Below are positions 15,515 through 23,068 of a stretch of DNA of 30,437 bases, one piece after another (within the stretch, counting starts at the first letter, position 1; each line of letters opens with the position of its first letter). The stretch comes from an uncultured bacterium (lineage in GTDB: Bacteria; Actinomycetota; Coriobacteriia; Coriobacteriales; Coriobacteriaceae), in contig CAJMQJ010000013.1 in the NCBI GenBank assembly GCA_905215525.1, forward strand, positions 1 to 30,437, written 5' to 3'. The position numbers were made by a program, and so were the translations under genes. Below the pieces are notes generated by a model. The model worked only from the letters and a program-made list of their open reading frames with translations, had not been told where the DNA came from and did not search any database.

Positions 15515-16783
15515 CTAGGAACGGTAGTCGCCGTTGATGGAGATGTACTCATGCGTGAGGTCGCAGGTCCACACGGTCGTTGCCGCGTCGCCTGCGCCCA
15601 GGTCGGCCGAGATCACGATCTCGGGCGCCTCAAAACGTCGTAGAACCTCGTCCTCGTCAAAGGGAACAGTCAGACCGTCGCGACAGACAGGCATGCCCAT
15701 CATGTCGATGGAAACGTCTTCCTGATTAAACTTCACGCCGCACTTGCCAAGCGCCATGGCAACGCGGCCCCAGTTGCAGTCGTGGCCGGCGATGCAGGTC
15801 TTAACGAGCGGCGAGTTGGCAACGGCACGGGCGGCGATATCGGCCTCCTCGTCGTTGGCGGCGCCGGTAACGTTGACTGTAACAAGCTTGGATGCGCCCT
15901 CACCATCGGCGGCGATATTGCGCGCCAGGCTCTCGCACACCTCGTGCACGGCAAATGCCAACTCGTCAAAGGCATCGGAGCCCTCGACGATAGGCTCGGC
16001 ATCTGCGGCAGCGGCGCCGGAGGCAAGCATGATGCAGGTGTCGTTGGTCGAGGTGTCGGAATCGACCGTTACCTTGTTAAAGGTCTGCTTGACGGTCGAG
16101 AGCAGCAGGGCATGAAGTGCCGCAGGCTCGACGGGGGCATCGGTGGTGATAACTGCGATCATGGTGGCCATGTTGGGCATGATCATGCCCGAGCCCTTGC
16201 ACATTCCGCCTACCGTATAGACATTGCCCGCATGACCCGCAGCCTCACTGACGTAGGATACGGCGTACTCCTTGGAGTGCGTGTCGGTCGTCATGATGGC
16301 GCGAGCGGCATCGGCGCCACCGTGGGCGGAGAGCGCCTCGTAGGCAGCAGGAATAGCGGTCTCAAACGTGTCGATCGGCAGAATCTGGCCAATCACGCCC
16401 GTGGAGGCGACTAGGATCTGCTGGGGTTCGCAGCCGATGACCTGCGAGGCGATACTGCACGTCTCGCGCGCGCAGGCAAGGCCGGTCTCACCCGTGGCGG
16501 CGTTGGCATTGCCAGAGTTGACCGAAACACCGGCGATGATACCGTAGCCCTTGTCGTCACCGCCCAGGTTGGCACGGCTCACCTGTACGGGCGCCGCGCA
16601 AAAGCGATTGGTGGTAAACACGCCGGCACCGGGACAGGGTTTATCGGGCACGACGAGCGCGTAATCCAGACGCTCGGGGTTCTTGCGGAACCCAGCGCGG
16701 ATGCCTGCGGCTTTAAAACCAGCCGCAGCCGTAACGCCACCCTCGACGGCGCGAATCTTGATATCAAACAGCTCGGTATTCAT
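15515..16783 (-). CDS. argJ: Bifunctional ornithine acetyltransferase / N-acetylglutamate synthase
   Basis: Transfers acetyl from N-acetylornithine to glutamate, closing the acetyl cycle. The family can also use acetyl-CoA; whether this enzyme does cannot be read from sequence. The protein has 422 aa. The autoproteolysis site is in KGSGMIMPNMATMI, with cleavage expected between Ala206 and Thr207 to give alpha and beta chains. DSDTSTNDT follows in the beta chain. An AAGGAG lies 11 nt before the ATG. It stands between argC and argB. No argA was seen, as expected for the cyclic route. Confidence 0.95.
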   Translation of the reverse strand: MNTELFDIKIRAVEGGVTAAAGFKAAGIRAGFRKNPERLDYALVVPDKPCPGAGVFTTNRFCAAPVQVSRANLGGDDKGYGIIAGVSVNSGNANAATGETGLACARETCSIASQVIGCEPQQILVASTGVIGQILPIDTFETAIPAAYEALSAHGGADAARAIMTTDTHSKEYAVSYVSEAAGHAGNVYTVGGMCKGSGMIMPNMATMIAVITTDAPVEPAALHALLLSTVKQTFNKVTVDSDTSTNDTCIMLASGAAAADAEPIVEGSDAFDELAFAVHEVCESLARNIAADGEGASKLVTVNVTGAANDEEADIAARAVANSPLVKTCIAGHDCNWGRVAMALGKCGVKFNQEDVSIDMMGMPVCRDGLTVPFDEDEVLRRFEAPEIVISADLGAGDAATTVWTCDLTHEYISINGDYRS

Positions 16784-16917
16784 CGTCTTTATGACTCCTT
16801 ATGTCAAACAAAAAACGGACATCGGTTGGTGCGCCATGCCAGTCGTGATCATGAGACCAGCTTAAGAGTGGCGCCCCACTCGATGCCCGACTACCAAATC
16901 GTTAACAATCGAATGTG

Positions 16918-17988
16918 CTACACCGGGCACGCCACTGTGGGCAAGCCTCGTCGCTCGTCAAAGCCAAAGACGATATTGGCGCACTGGACCGCTTGGCCCG
17001 CAGCGCCCTTGCACAGATTGTCGATGGCGCCCGTTGCCACCAGCACGCCCGCGCGCTTGTTGAGCGCGAGGCCAATCTGGGCAGCGTTGGTGCCGACGAC
17101 CGAAGCCGTCTTGGGCTGCTGGCCGGCATCGAGCACGCGCACAAAGGTGCGACCGGCGTAGAACTGCTTGTAATGGTCGACAACGTCCTCAAGGGTCAAG
17201 GTATCGATAGCCTGCGGCGCGAGCGGCAGCGTCACCGTGGAGAGCAGACCGCGCTTGAGCGGTGCCAGGTGCGGGGTAAAGACGACGCGATCGGTCAGGC
17301 CAAGGATTTGCTCAATCTCGGGCGTGTGGCGATGCTTGCCCACGCCGTAGGCCTCCAAGTTCTCATCGGCGCTGCAAAAATGGGTGCGGGCGTTGCAGGA
17401 CTTACCGGCGCCCGTCACGCCGCTAATGGCATCGACAATCACGGGACCGTTCTCGGCCACCCAGCCCGCGCGCACGGCGGGCGCGGCGGCAAGGCTCGTT
17501 GCGGTGGGATAGCAACCGGCGCAGGCGACCAGCACGGGTTTGCCGTCGGCATGGTCGGATGCGGCGGTCTCCAAGTCCTGGCAGAACAGCTCGGGCAGAC
17601 CGAAGGCACGGGTCTTGAGCAGCTCGGGGCTCGTATGCTCGGCGGCATACCAAGCCTCAAAAACGGACGCGTCGTTCAGACGGTAGTCGGCCGAAAGATC
17701 AAAGCAGGAGACGCCCGATGCAAGCAGCGCGGGCACCTGTGCCATGGCAGCCGTGTGCGGCACGGCCAAAAAGACCGCGTCGCAGTTCTTGAGCTCAGGG
17801 GCATCATGCGTCGTAAAGACAAGATCGCTTACGCCGGTGAAGCTCGGGTGCACCGCAGACAACGGCTGGCCGGCATCGGCGTTGGACGTAATGGCAGCAA
17901 GTTCAAACTCGGGATGACCGAGGACGAGGCGAATGAGCTCGGCTCCGGCATATCCAGCCGCGCCGACGATTCCAACCTTCAAAGACAT
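16918..17988 (-). CDS. argC: N-acetyl-gamma-glutamyl-phosphate reductase
   Basis: NADPH-dependent reduction of N-acetylglutamyl phosphate to the semialdehyde. The 356-aa protein has the nucleotide-binding GIVGAAGYAGAEL (6-18), the PHTAAM segment and the catalytic cysteine in AGCYPT (Cys159). AAGGAG lies 6 nt upstream of the ATG. It is the first gene of the arginine cluster, about 85 nt downstream of an ARG-box-like palindrome. A 134-nt gap separates it from argJ. Confidence 0.95.
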   Translation of the reverse strand: MSLKVGIVGAAGYAGAELIRLVLGHPEFELAAITSNADAGQPLSAVHPSFTGVSDLVFTTHDAPELKNCDAVFLAVPHTAAMAQVPALLASGVSCFDLSADYRLNDASVFEAWYAAEHTSPELLKTRAFGLPELFCQDLETAASDHADGKPVLVACAGCYPTATSLAAAPAVRAGWVAENGPVIVDAISGVTGAGKSCNARTHFCSADENLEAYGVGKHRHTPEIEQILGLTDRVVFTPHLAPLKRGLLSTVTLPLAPQAIDTLTLEDVVDHYKQFYAGRTFVRVLDAGQQPKTASVVGTNAAQIGLALNKRAGVLVATGAIDNLCKGAAGQAVQCANIVFGFDERRGLPTVACPV

Positions 17989-18073
17989 ATCAGACTCCTT
18001 GTCTGCGATTTATGCACCGATGCGCATTTCGCAGCGGTCGTTATGAAGTGGGTTGAAACTTTAGCACCAAAAG

Positions 18074-18110
18074 ATGCATGAATACGTAAATGGCTTGCAT
18101 ATTCATGCAT
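18074..18110. promoter_or_regulatory. ARG-box-like operator upstream of argC
   Basis: Perfect 11-bp inverted repeat ATGCATGAATA / TATTCATGCAT with a 15-nt centre. The CATGAATA half-sites match the conserved half of the ArgR/AhrC box. The position 86-122 bp upstream of the argC start fits repression of the arg cluster. An exact promoter could not be fixed. Confidence 0.6.
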
Positions 18111-18154
18111 TGAAACATTCCCGACACATTCGCTTGAAGGAATTGACAAATGGA

Positions 18155-18208
18155 GCGGGCCCCGTATTGACCGGCGCTCCTAACGGCGCCGGGCAATACG
18201 GGGCCCGC
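18155..18208. repeat. Large two-tier intergenic hairpin
   Basis: Perfect 15-bp outer stem (GCGGGCCCCGTATTG / CAATACGGGGCCCGC) enclosing an inner stem CCGGCGC / GCGCCGG. It lies between the stop of the 18246-18656 gene and the argC operator. It has no T-tract on either strand, so it is more likely a Rho-linked or stabilising 3' structure, or a dispersed palindromic repeat, than a standard terminator. Confidence 0.6.
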
Positions 18209-18245
18209 CCATGCGAAAACCAAGTTGTTAGGATGAGCCAGCTGG

Positions 18246-18656
18246 CTAGAGCTCGACCGGCACCCATTCGTCGTGATTGCAGATAAAAGCCTCGGGATCC
18301 TCGACGCTAAAGAAGACGAGCGTGGGGTCGTTAGGCCCCTCATAGTGCTCGCCCAGGCGCTCTAGATGCTTCCACCCAGCTTCGCGCATTTCGCCTAAAG
18401 CCCGGTCATCCAAGCCGGCACGCCCGCGCAAGATGAGCCAGCCATGGCCCGGCCACCAACTCGTGGCCTCAAAGCGCTGGTTTTGCAGCAGCTCTTGCCA
18501 CACATCTTTGGTGCGCGCTGTTACAAACCACAGCTTGCCGTCCTGGATCTGCGCAAACGAAAACGGACGCACATGAGGCTGTCCGTCAACGCTCGTCGCC
18601 AAATACCATGCCGGCACCGACGTCAGATACTCCAACACCGTACTCAATCCGTCCAT
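18246..18656 (-). CDS. Pyridoxamine 5'-phosphate oxidase-like FMN split-barrel protein
   Basis: A 136-aa protein of the FMN-binding split-barrel superfamily. The N-terminal pattern PAWYLATS...QPHVRPFSFAQIQDGKLWF, with the conserved VRPF and the WFVTARTKDVWQEL strand-helix, is typical of small PPOX-like proteins. These bind FMN or F420 and reduce uncharacterised substrates. The ATG has AGGAGG upstream. It is a clear paralogue of the next gene upstream (18708-19154); both share the PAWYLAT start, VRPFSFA, DGKLWF, KDVW and a FFSV segment near the C-terminus. The substrate is unknown. Confidence 0.82.
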   Translation of the reverse strand: MDGLSTVLEYLTSVPAWYLATSVDGQPHVRPFSFAQIQDGKLWFVTARTKDVWQELLQNQRFEATSWWPGHGWLILRGRAGLDDRALGEMREAGWKHLERLGEHYEGPNDPTLVFFSVEDPEAFICNHDEWVPVEL

Positions 18657-18707
18657 GTGTCCTCCTGGCGCTAGCTAATTCGGAACGGGTAGTTAATTTG
18701 AGACGCT

Positions 18708-19154
18708 CTAGAGCTCCAGGCGCTCCTCGCTGCCGTCGATATCACAGAAGCGCGCGGCAATGTTGCGGACCGAAAAGAAAGCAAGGCGGCCGTCGTTGGC
18801 ACTCTCGTGTTCCTCGCCGATGCCCACCATGTGCTTAAAACCCGCTTGACGCACCTTGTCGCTCGCAACCGCGTCGTCCTCAAGTGCGGCCTCGCCGGTC
18901 AACACGATCCAACATTCCCCCGGCTTCCAGCCCGAGAGCTCAAACTTGGGATTCGCACTCAGCTCCGCCCACACATCCTTGTCGCGCGACGTGCAAAACC
19001 ACAGCTTACCGTCATCGACCATGGCAAACGAAAACGGCCTCACGCGAGGCTGATGCCCGTCGGTCACATCGGTCGTGGCCAGATACCACGCCGGAATGCG
19101 CCTGAGATACGAACAGGCGCGCTCAAGCTGAGCCGTGCGGTCGTTGTCGGTCAT
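18708..19154 (-). CDS. Pyridoxamine 5'-phosphate oxidase-like FMN split-barrel protein (paralogue)
   Basis: A 148-aa paralogue of the protein at 18246-18656, 51 nt apart and in the same direction, so a tandem duplication transcribed together is likely. IPAWYLATTD, PRVRPFSFAMVDDGKLWF, RDKDVWAEL and LAFFSV align with the neighbour. The divergence is substantial, so the duplication is old and functions may differ. AAAGGGG precedes the ATG. A riboflavin transport operon lies immediately upstream, on the same strand. A functional link through FMN supply is attractive but only inferred. Confidence 0.82.
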   Translation of the reverse strand: MTDNDRTAQLERACSYLRRIPAWYLATTDVTDGHQPRVRPFSFAMVDDGKLWFCTSRDKDVWAELSANPKFELSGWKPGECWIVLTGEAALEDDAVASDKVRQAGFKHMVGIGEEHESANDGRLAFFSVRNIAARFCDIDGSEERLEL

Positions 19155-19184
19155 AGGGACCCCTTTCTTGCGCTCGAATCGCGC

Positions 19185-19985
19185 CTAAACAAGTTGAAGG
19201 TTGACGACGATGACACACGCAAACAGCAGCATCGTCACAACCGCAGCCAGCGCATCCCCGCGGCGAAATGCAAGTGCATGCAGACGCGTGCGGCCCTGCT
19301 CGCCGTGATAGCAGCGTGCATCCATGGCGGCAGACAACGTCTCGGCATGACGGAACACGCCCGTGAACAGTGGAATCGCCACACTGCCGAGCATACGCAC
19401 GCCGCCGAGCGGGCCACCCGTTACGCGTGCACCGCGGCTTGCCTGCGCGTCCGCCGTCTGCTTCATCTCGGTGGCAAACTGCGGCATAAAGCGCAACGCG
19501 ATGCCCATGATCATGCCGAGCTCATGCGCAGGGAGCCCCACGCGCGCAAACGGTGCGAGCAGACGCTCAAAGCCCGCGGTGAGGTCGAGCGTAGGCGTGG
19601 TGAGCGTAATGGCGCTCATGCCGGCCATCATCAAGCTCAGGCGGCACGCCATAAAGGCGGCGGAATGCAGCGAGCCCTCGCTTATCTGCAAAAAGCCAAG
19701 CTGCCACAGAATGCGCCCGCTCTGGTCGGAAAACAGGTTGAGCACTGCGACCACCACGACAATCGCCAGCAATGGTGCCATCGATGATAGGACCCGGCGC
19801 AACGGCACCCGGGACACGGTATAGATCAGGACAACGAAGATTGCGACCGGGGCCAGTCCGCGGAAGCTGCTGACCGTGAGCGTCGTGATCAGAAACACAA
19901 AGCCCAAGAGCAACTTAGTTCGCGGGTCCAGGCGGTGGATCGCACTATCGCCGGGATAGTAGCTGCCAAACGAAAACGCCTCCAT
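19185..19985 (-). CDS. ecfT: Energy-coupling factor transporter transmembrane protein EcfT
   Basis: Membrane scaffold that couples the ECF ATPases to the substrate-binding S component. The 266-aa protein has the N-terminal signature DPRTKLLLGF, several membrane helices, and the two Ala-Arg-Gly-type coupling motifs in cytoplasmic helices (ASRGAR at about 184 and the AMDARCYHG segment later; the second reads ARC rather than ARG). Its ATG overlaps the ecfA stop codon by one base (TAATG), so translation is coupled. Confidence 0.93.
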   Translation of the reverse strand: MEAFSFGSYYPGDSAIHRLDPRTKLLLGFVFLITTLTVSSFRGLAPVAIFVVLIYTVSRVPLRRVLSSMAPLLAIVVVVAVLNLFSDQSGRILWQLGFLQISEGSLHSAAFMACRLSLMMAGMSAITLTTPTLDLTAGFERLLAPFARVGLPAHELGMIMGIALRFMPQFATEMKQTADAQASRGARVTGGPLGGVRMLGSVAIPLFTGVFRHAETLSAAMDARCYHGEQGRTRLHALAFRRGDALAAVVTMLLFACVIVVNLQLV

Positions 19986-21889
19986 TAGCAGCCCTCCTCT
20001 CGCGCGACCGTCTTGGATTTAGCAATGTCCGCGACGTTAGAAGGACCGTCTGAGCGACCGATCAGCAAATCTGCCAGCTCGTCGGCCAGCGACTCAACCG
20101 TATAGAGCCCGCCGCAACGCAGCGGCACGCCCGCCTCCGCGAGCGCCAACGCCATGCGCTGAGCAGCAGGTACGCCCAAGCCGATCGACTTGAGCTCATC
20201 GGCATGTGCAAACACCTGCGCGGGGGTTCCCTCGGCAAACACCGCACCTTCGTTCATCACGACGATGCGGTCGCAGCAGTTGGCCAGGTCATCCATACTA
20301 TGCGAAACCATGACAACGGTCAGGCCATCGCGGTGAAGCCGATCGATAAGCTCAAGGAAATCCCTGCGCGCAGCCGGATCGAGCCCCGCCATGGGTTCAT
20401 CGAGCACCAGGACTTCGGGCTCCATGGCGAGCACACCGGCGAATGCCACGCGCCGTTGCTGACCGCCCGAAAGCTCAAAGGGACTCTTGTCGCCGACCGT
20501 GGAAAGGTCGAGGCCCACGCGCGAGAGCGACGACTCGACGCGACGGTCGACTTCATCTTGCGGCAAGCCAAGGTTGTGCGGGCCAAACGCCACGTCCTGC
20601 GTCACGGTTTCGGCAAACAGCTGACGCTCGGGATATTGAAACACCACGCCGACCTTGGCCTTAACCGCGGCGGCGTCTTTCTTGTTTGACAGATCGAGCC
20701 CCAGCGCGCGAACGAATCCCTCCTGGGGGCGAATCAAACCGTTGAGATGCTGGACCAGCGTCGACTTACCCGAACCGGTATGACCTGCCAAGCCCAGGAA
20801 CTCGCCGCGACACACCGTCAGCGATACATCGCGCAGCGCCCACGGGCTGCTGGGGTCGTTTCCCCAGAGAGCCTGTTTGCTCGATTTGCCCGCAACGGCC
20901 GAGCGCTTATGCCAGCGGCGGCGCTCGCGCGGACTGAGCGAATAACTGTACGAAACATGGGATAGCTCTATGACGGGCTCCGACACGGCTGTCCCGTCGG
21001 TTGCAGAGGAGACGTTGTCGAGCACACGAGAATCGGATGCAGAAGGCCGCCCTGCGGTGTCTTCCCCACTCCGGTCGGCATATACCTGCGCAATCTCGGC
21101 GACCATATCCGCCTCGCGCACCTGCGCATGAACGGGCACGCCCTTCGCACGAAGCGCCATGCCCAAGCAGCACGACGCCGGCATATCCAGGTTGAGCTCC
21201 ACGAGCCCATCTGCCCGCGTCAGAATCTCCTCGGGCGTACCGAGCATGGCAACGCGCCCCGCCCGAAACACCGCGACACGATCGGCCTCGGCGGCCTCTT
21301 CCATAAAGTGCGTAATCATCACGATGGTCATGCCGCGTTCGTGCAGCACGTGACAGGCCTTCATAAGGCCCTTGCGCCCGCGCGGATCGAGCATCGAGGA
21401 CGCCTCGTCCAAAATGAGCACGCGCGGTTCCATGGCGAGCACACCGGCAAGCGCCACACGCTGCTTTTGACCGCCCGAAAGCGCATGGGTCTCGTGGCGC
21501 TCAAAGCCCACCAGGCCCACGCCCTTCAGCGCCTCGCGTACGCGCTGCGCAATTTGCGCCGATGGCACGCCAAGGTTTTCGGGACCGAACGCAACGTCAT
21601 CTTCGACAAGCGTTGCCACCAGCTGGTCGTCGGGATTCTGGAACACCATGCCTGCGGTCGAACGAATGTCGTAGACCAGCTCGGGATCGGACGCATCCAT
21701 ACCGTTGATACGTACCGTGCCCGCATCGGGCTGCAGCAGCGCATTCAGATGCTTGGCAAACGTCGACTTGCCCGACCCGTTTCCGCCGAGAATGCAGAAA
21801 AACTCGCCATTCTCGATGTTCAGATCGATGCCATCGAGCGCCGGTGTGGCACCGTCATAACTAAAGGAAACGCCCCGACACTCAATCAT
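19985..21889 (-). CDS. ecfA: Fused ECF transporter ATPase (EcfA1-EcfA2)
   Basis: Energises vitamin uptake by ATP hydrolysis under the membrane. The 634-aa single chain contains two complete ABC domains. Domain 1 has Walker A GGNGSGKST (35-43), signature LSGGQKQRV (137-145) and Walker B LILDEASSMLD. Domain 2 has GHTGSGKST (369-377), LSGGQQRRV (473-481) and LVLDEPMAGLD. A linker (about 255-305) and a C-terminal tail of about 65 residues are extra. Domain 1 resembles EcfA1 and domain 2 EcfA2, which are usually separate genes. The start at 21889 forms an ATGA overlap with the ribU stop; upstream frame extension is antisense-like junk. All catalytic residues are intact. Confidence 0.93.
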   Translation of the reverse strand: MIECRGVSFSYDGATPALDGIDLNIENGEFFCILGGNGSGKSTFAKHLNALLQPDAGTVRINGMDASDPELVYDIRSTAGMVFQNPDDQLVATLVEDDVAFGPENLGVPSAQIAQRVREALKGVGLVGFERHETHALSGGQKQRVALAGVLAMEPRVLILDEASSMLDPRGRKGLMKACHVLHERGMTIVMITHFMEEAAEADRVAVFRAGRVAMLGTPEEILTRADGLVELNLDMPASCCLGMALRAKGVPVHAQVREADMVAEIAQVYADRSGEDTAGRPSASDSRVLDNVSSATDGTAVSEPVIELSHVSYSYSLSPRERRRWHKRSAVAGKSSKQALWGNDPSSPWALRDVSLTVCRGEFLGLAGHTGSGKSTLVQHLNGLIRPQEGFVRALGLDLSNKKDAAAVKAKVGVVFQYPERQLFAETVTQDVAFGPHNLGLPQDEVDRRVESSLSRVGLDLSTVGDKSPFELSGGQQRRVAFAGVLAMEPEVLVLDEPMAGLDPAARRDFLELIDRLHRDGLTVVMVSHSMDDLANCCDRIVVMNEGAVFAEGTPAQVFAHADELKSIGLGVPAAQRMALALAEAGVPLRCGGLYTVESLADELADLLIGRSDGPSNVADIAKSKTVAREEGC

Positions 21890-22476
21890 GCGCGGCCTTT
21901 GACCTGGTCCTTCTTGGGTGTGATGAGGTTGGAGACCGCCTTGTACACCGCCAGCGTCAACACCGAGTTGAGCACGGTCTTGATGAGGTTGAACGGCAGC
22001 ACGGCAGGAATCATGAGCGGGGCGATCACATCGACCGAGCCATACCAGAACCAAACGCCGATGGTCAGATTCGCAACCATAGAAAGCGCCGTAGCGGCAA
22101 TAACGCCCAGCGCCAGGCCGATCACGGCACCCTTATAGGTGTGCATCTTTTGATAGACGATCGCCGCGGGCAGAATAAAGCCCAACGTAGCGACCAAGTT
22201 CATAAGCGCACCAACCCAATCGCCCGTGGTAAGCGCATGGATAACGATCGCCATAGCGGCAACAGCGGTGCCGGCACCAGGGCCATACGCAAATCCACAC
22301 ACCATCGCCGGCACCAGCGACGGGTCATACGTCAAAAACGGCGCCGAGGGAAGGATAGGCAGCTGCACATACATAAACAGGGCGCCCAAGGCGCACATCA
22401 ACGCCATGGTAACGAGCTGTTTGGTGCTCCACCTATTCGTGTTCTCAAAATGGATATGCTGCGACTGTTCAGACAT
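21886..22476 (-). CDS. ribU: ECF transporter S component, riboflavin-specific
   Basis: Membrane protein that binds riboflavin and associates with the EcfA/EcfT module. The 196-aa protein has about six hydrophobic helices. The segment PFLTYDPSLVPAMVCGFAYGP matches the conserved loop of RibU-type S components. The FMN riboswitch immediately upstream decides the substrate. I place the start at 22476 (MSEQSQHIHF), with AGGTGA just upstream; an earlier ATG lies inside the last conserved bases of the riboswitch (GGATGAAAGA) and is not used. The gene overlaps ecfA by 4 nt. Confidence 0.9.
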   Translation of the reverse strand: MSEQSQHIHFENTNRWSTKQLVTMALMCALGALFMYVQLPILPSAPFLTYDPSLVPAMVCGFAYGPGAGTAVAAMAIVIHALTTGDWVGALMNLVATLGFILPAAIVYQKMHTYKGAVIGLALGVIAATALSMVANLTIGVWFWYGSVDVIAPLMIPAVLPFNLIKTVLNSVLTLAVYKAVSNLITPKKDQVKGRA

Positions 22477-22489
22477 AAGATCACCTGCC

Positions 22490-22670
22490 TCTTTCATCCG
22501 GACTCTAACCGTTGGTACTGGGATCTCACCAGTTCAGCCGGCATACGAACCAACGCACACACGGGTCGCGGACTCATCGGCTCGGTCGCAGGCACTTTAC
22601 CTGCGCCACGGCGTCCCTTTGACACCGCCCGATTTACCGCCAGTGGGGAATTTCACCCCGCCCTGAAACA
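22490..22670 (-). ncRNA. FMN riboswitch (RFN element)
   Basis: On the minus strand the conserved RFN blocks appear in order: GGGCGGGGTGAAATTCCCC, CTGGCGGTAAATC, GAGTCCGCGACCC, ACTGGTGAGATCCCAGT, and the 3' block AGTCCGGATGAAAGAGG. The closing stem is short (TTTCA / TGAAA). The ribU ribosome site starts directly after the last block and no terminator hairpin intervenes, so control is probably translational: FMN binding would hide the Shine-Dalgarno. Confidence 0.95.
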
Positions 22671-22679
22671 GCAATTGCT

Positions 22680-22707
22680 AGTGTAGCACCAGCAGGCGTT
22701 CGCGCAA
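22680..22707 (-). promoter_or_regulatory. Candidate promoter of the ribU operon
   Basis: Minus-strand -35 TTGCGC (22702-22707) and -10 TACACT (22680-22685) with 16-bp spacing, placed just upstream of the FMN riboswitch. The -35 is only a partial consensus match. Confidence 0.45.
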
Positions 22708-22755
22708 GTATGCCAAGGGTAATTTATGGCGAGGGGAAACGCTCCAGAAATACGC

Positions 22756-22877
22756 CCGGGACAAGTTAACGCGACAACCACGTTCTCCGTCCACGCCAAA
22801 GTGATGCGCTTTTCGCGCAAAGCGCGAAACAGCAACCGGGACATGTCTCCCCAACAACCACGTCCTCCGCCCACGCC
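22756..22877. repeat. Pair of imperfect 42-bp direct repeats around a hairpin
   Basis: Copies at 22756-22797 and 22836-22877, 80 bp apart, share CCGGGACA, ACAACCACGT and CTCCG, and both end CCACGCC. Between them is a hairpin TTTCGCGC / GCGCGAAA (22811-22829). The region is intergenic with no credible gene. Confidence 0.6.
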
Positions 22878-22904
22878 GACCTCAAGGCCGTAAACGCAGG
22901 AAGT

Positions 22905-23036
22905 CCGGGGGCGTGACGGGGTTTCTCTCCGGAATATTCCGCAGGACGCAAAGAGGCTCCGCAGCGCGAAGCGCGATGCGGAGCCTCTTTGCATGTCCGA
23001 GGACGTTCCGGAGAGAAACCCCCGTCACGCCCCCGG
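22905..23036. repeat. Large nested palindrome downstream of groEL
   Basis: Outer arms 22905-22934 and 23006-23036 match over 30 bp with one extra base on the right. Inner arms 22948-22963 and 22977-22992 (GCAAAGAGGCTCCGCA and complement) are perfect, with a loop that folds again (GCGC-GAA-GCGC). A GGAATATTCC palindrome sits at 22931-22940. It begins about 30 bp beyond the groEL stop, so at the least it forms the 3' end of groEL mRNA. It has no long T-tract. Confidence 0.85.
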
Positions 23037-23068
23037 ATTCCCGGTGGGAGTTCTAGACCTTGTCGGCC

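Noticed and set aside
18142..18147. Plus-strand TTGACA as a promoter
   Set aside because: No -10 at correct spacing and no plus-strand gene downstream.
21890..22054. N-terminal extension of the fused EcfA
   Set aside because: It overlaps ribU in another frame with no family similarity; the ATGA overlap at 21886-21889 marks the real start.
22477..22497. Earlier ATG for ribU
   Set aside because: It lies in the conserved GGATGAAAGA block of the FMN riboswitch; the ATG at 22476 has its own ribosome site.
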